DNA of 64,000 bases from JAHDHW01 sp965220465 (GTDB taxonomy: Bacteria > Bacteroidota > Bacteroidia > Chitinophagales > Saprospiraceae), in the NCBI GenBank assembly GCA_965220465.1, contig CBDCPZ010000022.1, forward strand, positions 439,702-503,701. Direction: 5' to 3'. Both the position numbers and the translations under genes were made by a program. The notes under the pieces are model-generated. The model ran no database searches. It had not been told where the DNA came from and was given only the letters and a program-made list of their open reading frames with translations. Shown piece by piece: positions 34,437 through 43,541 of this stretch. The number at the start of each line of letters is the position of its first letter. Position 1 is the stretch's first letter.

Positions 34437-36107
34437 TTAGTTGCCTAACAAAACTATATCAAAAGAAGAGTCTATCTTAATGGTGTCATTAATAACTTCA
34501 GCCGTTTGGCCGGAGTAATAATCCTTTAGTTTTTCACCGCCCTTGAAAACACCTTTTACAGAAATCGTTTTTTCACCAATAGGAAGATCAAGTCCAACGA
34601 CTACTTTGTCTATATAATTATTTGTTCTAAAAGTCCTTTTAAAGGTATAAGGTGCTTCTGTCAACATTTGGTGAACGCCAGCTCCGACAGAAGGATGAGC
34701 CTTTCTGAAAATTCCCAGTTTTTGCCAGTGGGATAACACATCTTTTATTTTATAACCATTGCGTTCTGTATTTTCATCTATTTCATTCCAGTTCATAAAC
34801 GAGCGTAACTTGGCATCACCGGTAGCATCTTCGGTCAAGGACCGCAGCGATTCATCACCATAATATATCTGAACTTCGCCAGGGCAGAGCAGCAGTTTTG
34901 TACCGGCTTCAATTGGATTTTCTCTTAGCTGATCAAATGGCTCACCATCGTCGTGTGAGCTGATATAATTAACAATAGATTTACCTTTTAAACCTCCGTT
35001 TAAGTGATTGGAATATTTAGCGAAAAGGCTATCATAACCAAATTTTGCATCCTGTTTGAACCCGAAATTGATGAGGCCATTTAATCCATCTTTGAAGAAA
35101 TCAACTTTTTGATCACCATAATTATAGAACCGTTCTCCACTGATAGTATAATTATAAACTTCTCCAAACATATAAAATATATTATCGTCCAAGACCTCAT
35201 CGCGATTTGTTTGTTTCCAATCATTAAAGGCTTTAACAGCTTCATCATAAAGTTCTTTCCAGACATAAGGTTCGGTATGTTTCGCCGTATCCACTCTAAA
35301 ACCGTCTACTCCGTATTTTTTGACCAAGTCGACCAACCATTTGATAATATAACAGCGTGGAGATCTGGGATATCCAGTCCGTTCAAAAAACTCGTCCAGC
35401 TCATTCAATTCTTTTTCCTTCCGCCCTTCAGCTTCCCATTTGTCCAATAAAAACTTTGGTAAAGCTACTTCCTTATCGCTTTCTGTATAAATATCAGGCA
35501 GGTTTTCGACTAAAGTGCAGGAAACGGTAGTTTTCGTGTTTTTATAGGTGCATTTGGGACCTGTCCTTGCCCAACCATACCATAAAGGATCTTGATCTGT
35601 CACTGGTCCGGTATGATTGACTACCACATCCAGGATAACTCTTATGCCATTTTTGTGGGCAAGTTGCACTAATTGTAAAAGGTCTTTTTCTGTTCCGAAG
35701 TTTGGATCAAGTGCGGTCCAGTCTTTGGTCCAATAACCATGATACCCATAGGTAAATCCTGTTCCTTCGTCGACGCCACCATGGATTTGTTCTACAACTG
35801 GTGTAAACCAAATCGCATTGACACCTAAATCATTAAAGTATCCTTCTTCAATTTTTTGAGAAATTCCTTTTATGTCTCCGCCCATAAAACCACGAAACGG
35901 TGCTGTTTCTTTTGTTCTATCAAAGTTTACATCATTGCTTTTGTCTCCATTGTAAAAACGGTCAGTTAATAAAAAATAGATCGTTGCATTTTTCCATATA
36001 AAAGGCGCTTTTTTAGTTGTAGTTTCTACATTTTCAATAGGAGCAGGAGGCTGGCAGCTCAAAGCAAGAAGAAAAAGCAGGATAAACAATCGGTGCAATA
36101 GGTTCAT
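34437..36107 (-). CDS. GH13 alpha-amylase-family lipoprotein
   Basis: 556 residues. Lipoprotein signal with LLALSC at residue 18. The GH13 barrel is complete: VILDVVVNHTGP (region I), VDGFRVDTAKH with the Asp nucleophile (region II), FGEVYNY with the Glu acid/base (region III) and ISSHDDGEPF (region IV). A C-terminal beta domain follows (about 480-556). An envelope-anchored SusG-like amylase that cuts alpha-glucans at the cell surface is the likely role. It is transcribed divergently (181 bp) from an SLC45-type sugar transporter, which supports a shared sugar-use function. Confidence 0.92.
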   Translation of the reverse strand: MNLLHRLFILLFLLALSCQPPAPIENVETTTKKAPFIWKNATIYFLLTDRFYNGDKSNDVNFDRTKETAPFRGFMGGDIKGISQKIEEGYFNDLGVNAIWFTPVVEQIHGGVDEGTGFTYGYHGYWTKDWTALDPNFGTEKDLLQLVQLAHKNGIRVILDVVVNHTGPVTDQDPLWYGWARTGPKCTYKNTKTTVSCTLVENLPDIYTESDKEVALPKFLLDKWEAEGRKEKELNELDEFFERTGYPRSPRCYIIKWLVDLVKKYGVDGFRVDTAKHTEPYVWKELYDEAVKAFNDWKQTNRDEVLDDNIFYMFGEVYNYTISGERFYNYGDQKVDFFKDGLNGLINFGFKQDAKFGYDSLFAKYSNHLNGGLKGKSIVNYISSHDDGEPFDQLRENPIEAGTKLLLCPGEVQIYYGDESLRSLTEDATGDAKLRSFMNWNEIDENTERNGYKIKDVLSHWQKLGIFRKAHPSVGAGVHQMLTEAPYTFKRTFRTNNYIDKVVVGLDLPIGEKTISVKGVFKGGEKLKDYYSGQTAEVINDTIKIDSSFDIVLLGN

Positions 36108-36288
36108 TTGACAAACATTTTTATAGAAAAGGTTACAAAAAGTTATAAAACTTCTTGTAGTTTCGAAACAAACTTAATGAATTCTTAGCATAGAATGAGA
36201 CTTTAAAAACTATATTTACGAGCTGCTCCGATGAATAAGAAAAGGGTCCATTTGAGTAATGTTTTAAAAAATCAGTTTTTGTATAAAT

Positions 36289-37809
36289 ATGAAAAAACCA
36301 CAACTTTCTTTTTGGCAGATTTGGAATATGAGTTTTGGCTTTTTGGGAATCCAGTTTGGATTTGCTTTGCAAAATGCTAATGTGAGCCGGATATTTCAAA
36401 CTTTAGGAGCTGAAGTGGAACAAATTCCAATCCTCTGGATAGCAGCTCCGCTCACAGGGCTGATAGTTCAACCAATTATCGGATACTTTAGTGATCGAAC
36501 CTGGAATCGTTTAGGGCGACGGCGGCCTTACTTTTTAGTAGGAGCAATACTGGCATCAATTGCTCTTTTTATTATGCCTAACTCACCAATGTTGTGGATT
36601 GCTGCAGGTATGCTTTGGATCATGGATGCTTCGATCAATATTTCTATGGAACCTTTCAGAGCCTTTGTTGGAGACAACTTGTCTTCGGAGCAACGGACAA
36701 TGGGTTTTGCAATGCAGAGTTTTTTTATTGGAACTGGTGCTGTTGTAGCTTCGATGTTGCCGTATATGTTGAGCAATTGGTTTGGAGTAAGCAACACTGC
36801 TCCTGAAGGGATTATCCCAAATTCTGTTAAGTGGTCTTTTTATTTGGGTGGAGCGGTTTTCTTCCTGACAGTACTGTGGACTGTTTTGAGGTCAAAGGAA
36901 TATTCTCCTGAAGAGATGTCTCAATTTGAAGATGCTCAGGAAAGCCACTCTTTTTTGCATGAAGCGCTTAATACTGAAGAGTATATGAAAAATGGTCTTC
37001 GACAGTTTATTATCGGAATATTGCTTATTATTTTCGCATTGCTTTTCTCATTTTGGGTACAAAATGCTGCCCTTGACAAACAATTGTATGTACTTTCAGG
37101 GATGATAGGATTTGTTGGATTATTGATGACAATCAGTGGATTGTTACAGCGAATTGGGAAGTATGAAAGTAGTTTGGTGACGATTATAAATGATTTTCAG
37201 GAGATGCCAAAAACCATGAAACAACTGGCCATTGTTCAATTTTTTTCCTGGTTCGCATTGTTTTCGATGTGGATTTATATGACTGCAGCGGTGACATTTC
37301 ATTTATATGGAACAACCGATACTACATCACAAGCTTACAGTGAAGGAGCAGAATGGGTAGGCGTTTGCTTTGCAATTTATAATGGAATTGCTGCTTTGGT
37401 TGCTTTTTTATTGCCGGTTTTGGCTAAAAAGACCAGCCGAAAGATTACTCATTTAATATGCCTGGTTCTAGGCGGATTTGGCTTAATATCCGTTTTTTAT
37501 ATCGTCAATCCTAACTTTTTAGCAGTATCAATGGTTGGCGTTGGAATTGCCTGGGCAAGTATTTTGTCCATGCCTTATGCAATGCTAACTGGAGCATTAC
37601 CTTCAGACAAAATGGGCTATTATATGGGCGTATTTAATTTTTTTATAGTCATTCCTCAATTGGTTGCTGCTTCAATCCTGGGGTTTTTGATTGGAAAATT
37701 CTTTGGCGGGGATGCAATTTGGGCAATGGTTTTGGGAGGCATATCCATGGTCTTAGCTGGATTTTTTACTTTGTTCGTTGATGATAAAGATGAAGCAACT
37801 AGTGTTTAA
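36289..37809 (+). CDS. SLC45-like MFS sugar transporter
   Basis: 506 residues, about 12 membrane helices. The loop 2-3 signature PIIGYFSDRTWNRLGRRRPYFL is typical of the SLC45/GPH-like maltose-sucrose group; NISMEPFRAFVGDN and ILSMPYAMLTGALPSDKMG are other conserved segments. Likely proton-coupled import of a sugar such as maltose or a xyloside across the inner membrane. It is the first gene of a unit with xylB (19 bp on) and xylA, and is divergent from the GH13 lipoprotein. Confidence 0.88.
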   Translation: MKKPQLSFWQIWNMSFGFLGIQFGFALQNANVSRIFQTLGAEVEQIPILWIAAPLTGLIVQPIIGYFSDRTWNRLGRRRPYFLVGAILASIALFIMPNSPMLWIAAGMLWIMDASINISMEPFRAFVGDNLSSEQRTMGFAMQSFFIGTGAVVASMLPYMLSNWFGVSNTAPEGIIPNSVKWSFYLGGAVFFLTVLWTVLRSKEYSPEEMSQFEDAQESHSFLHEALNTEEYMKNGLRQFIIGILLIIFALLFSFWVQNAALDKQLYVLSGMIGFVGLLMTISGLLQRIGKYESSLVTIINDFQEMPKTMKQLAIVQFFSWFALFSMWIYMTAAVTFHLYGTTDTTSQAYSEGAEWVGVCFAIYNGIAALVAFLLPVLAKKTSRKITHLICLVLGGFGLISVFYIVNPNFLAVSMVGVGIAWASILSMPYAMLTGALPSDKMGYYMGVFNFFIVIPQLVAASILGFLIGKFFGGDAIWAMVLGGISMVLAGFFTLFVDDKDEATSV

Positions 37810-37828
37810 AATTTAATATTTTTTTAGA

Positions 37829-39307
37829 ATGTATTTACTTGGATACGATCTTGGAAGCTCATCAGTTAAAGCTGCGCTGCTTGAAGTAGAAAGCGGCAAG
37901 TGTGTAGCTTCTGCATTTTATCCAGAGGAAGAAATGCCGATTGATGCTCCCAAGGAGGACTGGGCCGAACAAGATCCTAATATATGGTGGGAAAACATTA
38001 AGAAAGTAACGCAACGATTATTTGCTCAAAATCCTATTGAAAAAGAGGCAATTAAAGCAATTGGCATTTCTTATCAGATGCACGGATTGGTTGTAGTAGA
38101 TAATAATCTGGACGTTTTGCGTCCTTCAATTATTTGGTGTGATAGTCGGGCAACTCAGATTGGAGAAAATGCTTTTCATGATTTAGGTGAAAAAGTTTGT
38201 CTCGAAAATCTATTGAATTCTCCCGGAAATTTTACTGCCTCAAAGTTAGCTTGGGTGAAAAAAAACGAACCTGCAATTTTTGAAAAAGTATTTAAATTTA
38301 TGCTGCCTGGTGATTATATTGCTATGAAGCTGACGGGCGAAATCCGTACCACGGTGAGTGGTTTGTCAGAAGGGATGTTTTGGGATTTTAAAAAAGGAGA
38401 AGTCGCTTCGTTCTTAATGGAGCATTACGGTTTTTCGAATGCCGTGATTCCGGATATTGTCCCGACTTTTGGTTTGCAGGGAGAACTAAGCGAAAGTGCT
38501 GCGGAGGCTTTAAATTTGAAAAAAGGGACACCAGTAAGTTATCGTGCTGGAGACCAACCAAATAATGCTTTTTCTCTTAATGTTCTCAATCCCGGAGAAG
38601 TAGCCGCAACTGCTGGAACTTCAGGAGTTATCTACAGTGTAAGCGATCAGGTTGAATATGATCCTCTATCGAGAGTGAATACTTTTGCACACGTGAATCA
38701 TGGTGAACAAACCAGGCTTGGAGTCTTACTTTGTGTTAATGGATGCGGTATTCAGAATGCCTGGTTGAGAAGAATTTTTGGGAAAAATATGAGTTATATG
38801 GAAATGAATGATCTGGCTGCTCAAGTACCAATTGGATCAAATAATCTAACGGTTCTTCCATTTGGAAACGGAGCAGAAAGATTGTTGCAAAATCGAAATA
38901 TCAACGCTCAAATCAGCGGTTTAAGTTTTAATCTTCATGGACAGGGCCACTTGATTCGAGCAGCTCAGGAAGGCATTGCCTTTGCCATTTATTACGGAAT
39001 GGAAATCATGCAAAACATGGGAATTAATCTTTCGGTAATAAAAGCTTCCAAAGCCAATCTGTTTTTGAGCCCAATATTCAGGGAAACACTCGCGGCAGTT
39101 TCCGGTTCCAAAATCGAATTGTATAACACGGACGGGGCCATTGGTGCGGCGAGAGGTGCCGGATTGGGCGCGGGCATTTATCAGTCCGAAAAAGAAGCTT
39201 TTGAAAGCCTGCAAATAGTAAGTCACACTGTGCCAGAGGCCTTAAATTCTGCAGCTGTAAAAGTAGCTTATGAGCATTGGAAAGAAGTATTGAAAAAGCA
39301 TCTGTAA
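37829..39307 (+). CDS. xylB: Xylulokinase
   Basis: 492 residues. FGGY-family kinase that phosphorylates D-xylulose with ATP to xylulose 5-phosphate, feeding the pentose phosphate pathway. Motifs: LGYDLGSSSVKAALLE (phosphate 1), EDWAEQDPNIWW (about 46), ISYQMHGLVVVD (about 80), CDSRA, GDQPNNAF (catalytic Asp, about 240), ATAGTSGVIY and GAARGAGLGAG near the C-terminus. Full length. Lies 41 bp before xylA and 19 bp after the transporter. Confidence 0.93.
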   Translation: MYLLGYDLGSSSVKAALLEVESGKCVASAFYPEEEMPIDAPKEDWAEQDPNIWWENIKKVTQRLFAQNPIEKEAIKAIGISYQMHGLVVVDNNLDVLRPSIIWCDSRATQIGENAFHDLGEKVCLENLLNSPGNFTASKLAWVKKNEPAIFEKVFKFMLPGDYIAMKLTGEIRTTVSGLSEGMFWDFKKGEVASFLMEHYGFSNAVIPDIVPTFGLQGELSESAAEALNLKKGTPVSYRAGDQPNNAFSLNVLNPGEVAATAGTSGVIYSVSDQVEYDPLSRVNTFAHVNHGEQTRLGVLLCVNGCGIQNAWLRRIFGKNMSYMEMNDLAAQVPIGSNNLTVLPFGNGAERLLQNRNINAQISGLSFNLHGQGHLIRAAQEGIAFAIYYGMEIMQNMGINLSVIKASKANLFLSPIFRETLAAVSGSKIELYNTDGAIGAARGAGLGAGIYQSEKEAFESLQIVSHTVPEALNSAAVKVAYEHWKEVLKKHL

Positions 39308-39348
39308 GATCTCACAAACCTTTTATAAAATTTTAAATAACGATAGAG

Positions 39349-40677
39349 ATGGAAGTGTTAATTGGCAACAAAGAATATTTCAAAGGAATTCAAAAAATTC
39401 AATTTGAAGGGAAAGACTCAAAAAATCCACTCGCATTTAAATGGTACGATGCGAATCAAAAAGTAGGCGGTAAAACCATGGAAGAACATCTTCGGTTTGC
39501 AACAGCTTACTGGCATTCCTTCTGTAATGTCAATACGGATCCCTTTGGTGCAGGAACACGGGAATTGCCCTGGAACAAAGGACGAGATGCGATTAGCCGG
39601 GCGAAATATAAAATGGACGCCGCGTTTGAGTTTTTTACAAAACTGGGAACGCCCTATTATTGCTTTCATGATCTTGATATTGTTGATGAAGGGAAAACGA
39701 TAAAAGAGTATGAAAAGCGGATGAAAGTGATGGTTCGTTATGCAAAAAAGAAACAAAAAGATTCCGGTGTGAAATTACTCTGGGGTACAGCAAACTTGTT
39801 TTCAAATGTGCGCTACATGAATGGAGCTGCCACCAATCCTGACTTTCAAGTAGTTGCTTACGCCGCGACTCAGGTCAAAAATTCAATCGATGCAACCATC
39901 GCTCTTGACGGTGAAAATTATGTTTTTTGGGGTGGGAGAGAAGGGTACCTTTCATTGCTCAACACAGATATGAAAAGAGAAAAAGATCACCTTGCTCGTT
40001 TCCTGACGATGGCCAGGAATTATGGTCGTAAAAATGGTTTTAAAGGAACTTTCCTGATTGAGCCAAAACCAATGGAACCCAGCAAGCATCAATACGATTT
40101 CGATGCAGAAACGGTGATTGGCTTTTTGCGGCATTATGGACTGGATAAAGATTTTAAACTAAATATCGAGGTCAATCATGCTACTCTTTCAGGACATACG
40201 ATGGAGCACGAACTCCAAGTTGCAGCCGATGCAGGAATGCTTGGAAGTATAGATGCTAATCGCGGAGATTATCAAAATGGCTGGGATACGGATCAGTTTG
40301 TAAACAATATTTATGAATCAGTTTTGTCAATGTTGGTGATTTTGCAAGTGGGAGGATTCAAAACTGGCGGGATCAATTGGGATGCAAAAGTTCGTCGAAA
40401 TTCAACAGACCTCGAAGATCTATTCGTTGCTCACATTGGTGGCATGGATGTGTACGCTCGGGCATTGTTAATCGCGCAGGACATTTTGAAAAATTCTGAT
40501 TATAAGAAAATGATTGCAGCGCGATATGACTCTTTTGATCGGGGGAAAGGAAAAGAATTTGAGAAAGGAAAACTGGGTTTGGAAGATCTGCGAAAAATTG
40601 CCATTCGAAAAGGGGAACCTAAACAAGTTAGTGGGAAGCAGGAGTTTTATGAACAGTTAATTAACATGTATATTTAA
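39349..40677 (+). CDS. xylA: Xylose isomerase
   Basis: 442 residues, class II type. Interconverts D-xylose and D-xylulose with divalent metals. Motifs: ATAYWHSFCN, YCFHDLDIV with the catalytic His (about 102), WGTANLFSN, LDGENYVFWGGREGY, FLIEPKPMEPSKHQYDFD with metal-binding Glu, NIEVNHATLSGHTMEHEL, and DANRGDYQNGWDTDQF. All metal ligands are present. It closes the transporter-xylB-xylA unit. No XylR-type regulator is found next to it. Confidence 0.96.
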   Translation: MEVLIGNKEYFKGIQKIQFEGKDSKNPLAFKWYDANQKVGGKTMEEHLRFATAYWHSFCNVNTDPFGAGTRELPWNKGRDAISRAKYKMDAAFEFFTKLGTPYYCFHDLDIVDEGKTIKEYEKRMKVMVRYAKKKQKDSGVKLLWGTANLFSNVRYMNGAATNPDFQVVAYAATQVKNSIDATIALDGENYVFWGGREGYLSLLNTDMKREKDHLARFLTMARNYGRKNGFKGTFLIEPKPMEPSKHQYDFDAETVIGFLRHYGLDKDFKLNIEVNHATLSGHTMEHELQVAADAGMLGSIDANRGDYQNGWDTDQFVNNIYESVLSMLVILQVGGFKTGGINWDAKVRRNSTDLEDLFVAHIGGMDVYARALLIAQDILKNSDYKKMIAARYDSFDRGKGKEFEKGKLGLEDLRKIAIRKGEPKQVSGKQEFYEQLINMYI

Positions 40678-40776
40678 CGTTAAAAAAGGAGTATTTCGAA
40701 ACATGCAAGCTTTATTTGATAGACTTCATTTTAACGAAAGTGGTTAAGATTTTTAAATAAAAAAAAACATAAATTT

Positions 40777-41631
40777 ATGCGTTGGCAAGGTAGAAAAGGA
40801 AGTTCAAATGTTGAGGACAGGAGAGGCGGAGGAAGAGGGAAAAAGATTGGAGCAGGGTTAGGTATTGGGACAATTATTATATTTTTTCTGGCGATTCTTC
40901 TTGGTGAGGACCCGGAAAAGGCGCTTCAGCAGATTCAATCACAACCCATTGAGCAAAACACAACACAACATACCTCCAGTGCTGAAGAAGAGGAGTTGGC
41001 TCAATTCGTCTCGGTTGTACTAAAAGACACCGAAGATGTTTGGAAAAAAATATTCTCTGAGCAATTAAATCGCAATTATACAGAACCAACTTTGGTATTA
41101 TTCAGCGGAGAAGATCGATCAGCATGTGGATTTGCAAGCGCAGCTACAGGACCTTTTTATTGCCCGGCTGATCAAAAACTCTACATTGATCTGAGTTTTT
41201 ATCAGCAACTGAAAACACGGTTTAAGGCTCCTGGGGATTTCGCGATGGCCTATATCGTCGCACACGAAGTGGGGCATCATGTCCAACACCTTTTGGGCAT
41301 AACGACAGAAGTAGCTTCTAAACAACGCAGGATGAGTAAAACAGAAGCAAATAAATTGTCGGTTCGATTAGAACTTCAAGCTGATTTTCTTGCAGGAGTA
41401 TGGGCGCACCATGCACAAAAAATGAAAAATATATTGGAAAAGGGAGACCTCGAAGAAGCGATAAATGCTGCAAGCGCCGTTGGGGACGACCGGATTCAAA
41501 TGGAAGCAAGAGGTTATGTTGTTCCTGATTCTTTTACTCATGGCACGTCCAAACAACGGATGGATTGGTTTTATAAAGGACTTCAGACTGGAGATTTGAG
41601 AGATGGAGATACCTTTGGTGTTGCGCTATAA
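40777..41631 (+). CDS. YpfJ-family neutral zinc metallopeptidase
   Basis: 284 residues. A short basic N-terminus (MRWQGRKGSSNVEDRRGGG), one membrane helix (about 27-46), then the peptidase domain with IVAHEVGHHVQHLLG (HExxH, about 165) and LELQADFLAGVWAHHA (third ligand region, about 197). CGFASAATGPFYCPAD (about 112) and the C-terminal GTSKQRMDWFYKG are hallmarks of the YpfJ/KPN_02809 group. Function in the envelope is unknown. Single gene after xylA. Confidence 0.92.
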   Translation: MRWQGRKGSSNVEDRRGGGRGKKIGAGLGIGTIIIFFLAILLGEDPEKALQQIQSQPIEQNTTQHTSSAEEEELAQFVSVVLKDTEDVWKKIFSEQLNRNYTEPTLVLFSGEDRSACGFASAATGPFYCPADQKLYIDLSFYQQLKTRFKAPGDFAMAYIVAHEVGHHVQHLLGITTEVASKQRRMSKTEANKLSVRLELQADFLAGVWAHHAQKMKNILEKGDLEEAINAASAVGDDRIQMEARGYVVPDSFTHGTSKQRMDWFYKGLQTGDLRDGDTFGVAL

Positions 41632-41667
41632 GTAAGGATTTGGAGCATTTCTTGCTGTGGCAAAAGT

Positions 41668-43083
41668 ATGCGCTACCCTTTAACATTTTTGGATGATTTA
41701 CTGATTCTATTGAAGGTCTTTCAATTGCCGGAAGAAGTGTTGATTTATGATCCTGAACAGATCATAATTGAAAACACAATTGACGATTTTCAAATTATTG
41801 AACAATTAGTCCAAAAGGATATTCTACGATTGGATAAAAAAGTGTTGGTCAATATTTCCAATGAAACAATCATCGATCAAATTTCCAATGATTTTGAATT
41901 TATTTTGGATTTCCAATCCAAAACGCAGGATTGCGCCAATTTCCACTCAGAGCCTTTTTATTTTATAAATAGTCCTGACGGAACGATTCGCTGGCTTTTT
42001 CCAAAAGACTTAAAACATCCGGGATTTCTAAGCCTTTATAATAGTTCAGGACTAAAAGCTTCTGTTTTTCAACAGGTTGTAAAATTAGCTTTCCAGACAC
42101 AAACACAGCATTTAATTTGTTCAGGTAAATTTGTTCTTTATTCAAAAAAGGAAAAATTTGTTCAGCGACTTTATGCAGAAGAAAATCAAAGTTTTTCGGT
42201 TTTTACCGGCACAGTTGGGCCTAACCGAAAGGCAATTATTGCTTTACACAAAGAAAAAGAAACAACGCATTTCATAAAATTTCCTTTGACTGAAAATTCG
42301 AAAGCGTTGATCAACAACGAATGGAACCATTTGCGTTGCCTGGGGCTGTTCCAATTTGAAAACCTTGAAGTGCCAAAAGCCATCCAGATTTGCGGAGGAA
42401 TTAAACTTTCCAATATCAAAACAGGCAATAATTTCCACCACGCCAGATTGCAGGATATACACTTTTCGGCAGTGACAGAACTATATGATCAAACAATACA
42501 ATATCGATTGTTGTCAGCCATTCCAATCTGGAATCAGGCATTGGATGATATTTTCTATTTGTTTGTCAATTACGAAGATGCTGCAAAGCCTTTTGGAGCA
42601 AAAGTCCGTAAGCTGATTGGGAATATGTATGAACTTTCACAACAGTTCAATGACCATTTAGAGCTACCAATAGCCTATTCTCATGGAGATTTTACACCCT
42701 GGAATATGTATTTGAGCAAAGACCGTATTTATCTTTATGACTGGGAGTTGGCGTCACTGCATCGACCTATGCTTTTTGATTTGTTCCATTTTATTTTTCA
42801 ATCGCATGTTTTAATCAAAAGAAGTTCTTTTAAAGGGGTTTCTGAGGCAGTCAATCAAATGAGACAACATCCGTTGGTTAGAAAATTAATCGGAAAATAC
42901 GATATAGATTTTGATTTGCACTATCAGCTTTATATGATTTTGATTTCTTCCTATTATATAAAATTGTTTATTAATCAAAAGCGAATCCATAAGCAAGCCA
43001 TTTGGCTGATTGATTGCTGGTTGGAAGCTTTTAAAGATTTAGCAACTCAAAAAACAATGCTCGCCCAAAGCTCCAGAGCTTAA
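41668..43083 (+). CDS. APH-like small-molecule kinase
   Basis: 471 residues. The C-terminal half has the aminoglycoside-phosphotransferase fold: catalytic loop SHGDFTPWNMYL (about 334-345, HxD-x4-N) and metal motif LYDWELAS (about 350). The N-terminal 200 residues are not recognisable, though residues 165-210 (RKAIIALHKEKETTHFIKF) could be the Lys-bearing lobe. The substrate cannot be inferred; family members act on sugars, choline or antibiotics. The following gene, 20 bp on, encodes a small membrane protein and may be cotranscribed. Confidence 0.8.
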   Translation: MRYPLTFLDDLLILLKVFQLPEEVLIYDPEQIIIENTIDDFQIIEQLVQKDILRLDKKVLVNISNETIIDQISNDFEFILDFQSKTQDCANFHSEPFYFINSPDGTIRWLFPKDLKHPGFLSLYNSSGLKASVFQQVVKLAFQTQTQHLICSGKFVLYSKKEKFVQRLYAEENQSFSVFTGTVGPNRKAIIALHKEKETTHFIKFPLTENSKALINNEWNHLRCLGLFQFENLEVPKAIQICGGIKLSNIKTGNNFHHARLQDIHFSAVTELYDQTIQYRLLSAIPIWNQALDDIFYLFVNYEDAAKPFGAKVRKLIGNMYELSQQFNDHLELPIAYSHGDFTPWNMYLSKDRIYLYDWELASLHRPMLFDLFHFIFQSHVLIKRSSFKGVSEAVNQMRQHPLVRKLIGKYDIDFDLHYQLYMILISSYYIKLFINQKRIHKQAIWLIDCWLEAFKDLATQKTMLAQSSRA

Positions 43084-43103
43084 TTTTTCTTTTCTTTGTT
43101 TTC

Positions 43104-43460
43104 ATGAAAAAGAGTTTGGAATCTTATTCAACCGAAGAAAAAATTTATTTTTTTATTCACCTGTTATCCGTGATTGTGGCTTGGACTGGACCGTTTTTGT
43201 TTTCATGGAAATTAATGATTCCTCTTTATATAATGGTGTCGGCCCAGTTCATCATTTTTAAAAGCTGTTTAATGAATAAACATCATGGCTTGGATGAAAG
43301 CGATGACCTTACTTTTTATGCAGAGCTTTTTGAGTTGATGGGGTTTCAACCAAATCGGCGGAAACTGAAACTATTTATTCGTAATTATTTGAATATTATT
43401 TTGATAGCTGTTACGTTGGGCTGGCAAGTTGGGTTGGACATTAAACCTTTGTTTTTTTAG
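43104..43460 (+). CDS. Small hydrophobic membrane protein, 118 aa
   Basis: Not recognised. Predicted helices at about 14-33, 36-54 and 92-110, the first two forming a hairpin. The loop between them and the last helix (about 57-90) is charged and contains MNKHHGLDESDD, with a His pair that could bind metal. It lies 20 bp after the APH-like kinase gene and before a strong bidirectional terminator, so it is probably the last gene of that unit. Confidence 0.75.
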   Translation: MKKSLESYSTEEKIYFFIHLLSVIVAWTGPFLFSWKLMIPLYIMVSAQFIIFKSCLMNKHHGLDESDDLTFYAELFELMGFQPNRRKLKLFIRNYLNIILIAVTLGWQVGLDIKPLFF

Positions 43461-43477
43461 AAGAGTACTTTTATAAA

Positions 43478-43517
43478 AAGCCAAAACACCATTGGAAATA
43501 CAATGGTGTTTTGGCTT
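43478..43517. terminator. Bidirectional terminator between convergent genes
   Basis: 17-bp perfect stem (AAGCCAAAACACCATTG with its complement) and a 6-base loop; the flanks are A-rich on the left and T-rich on the right. It serves both the rightward 118-aa gene and the leftward 691-aa gene. Confidence 0.88.
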
Positions 43518-43541
43518 AATTTTAAATAATGGCACGATAGT

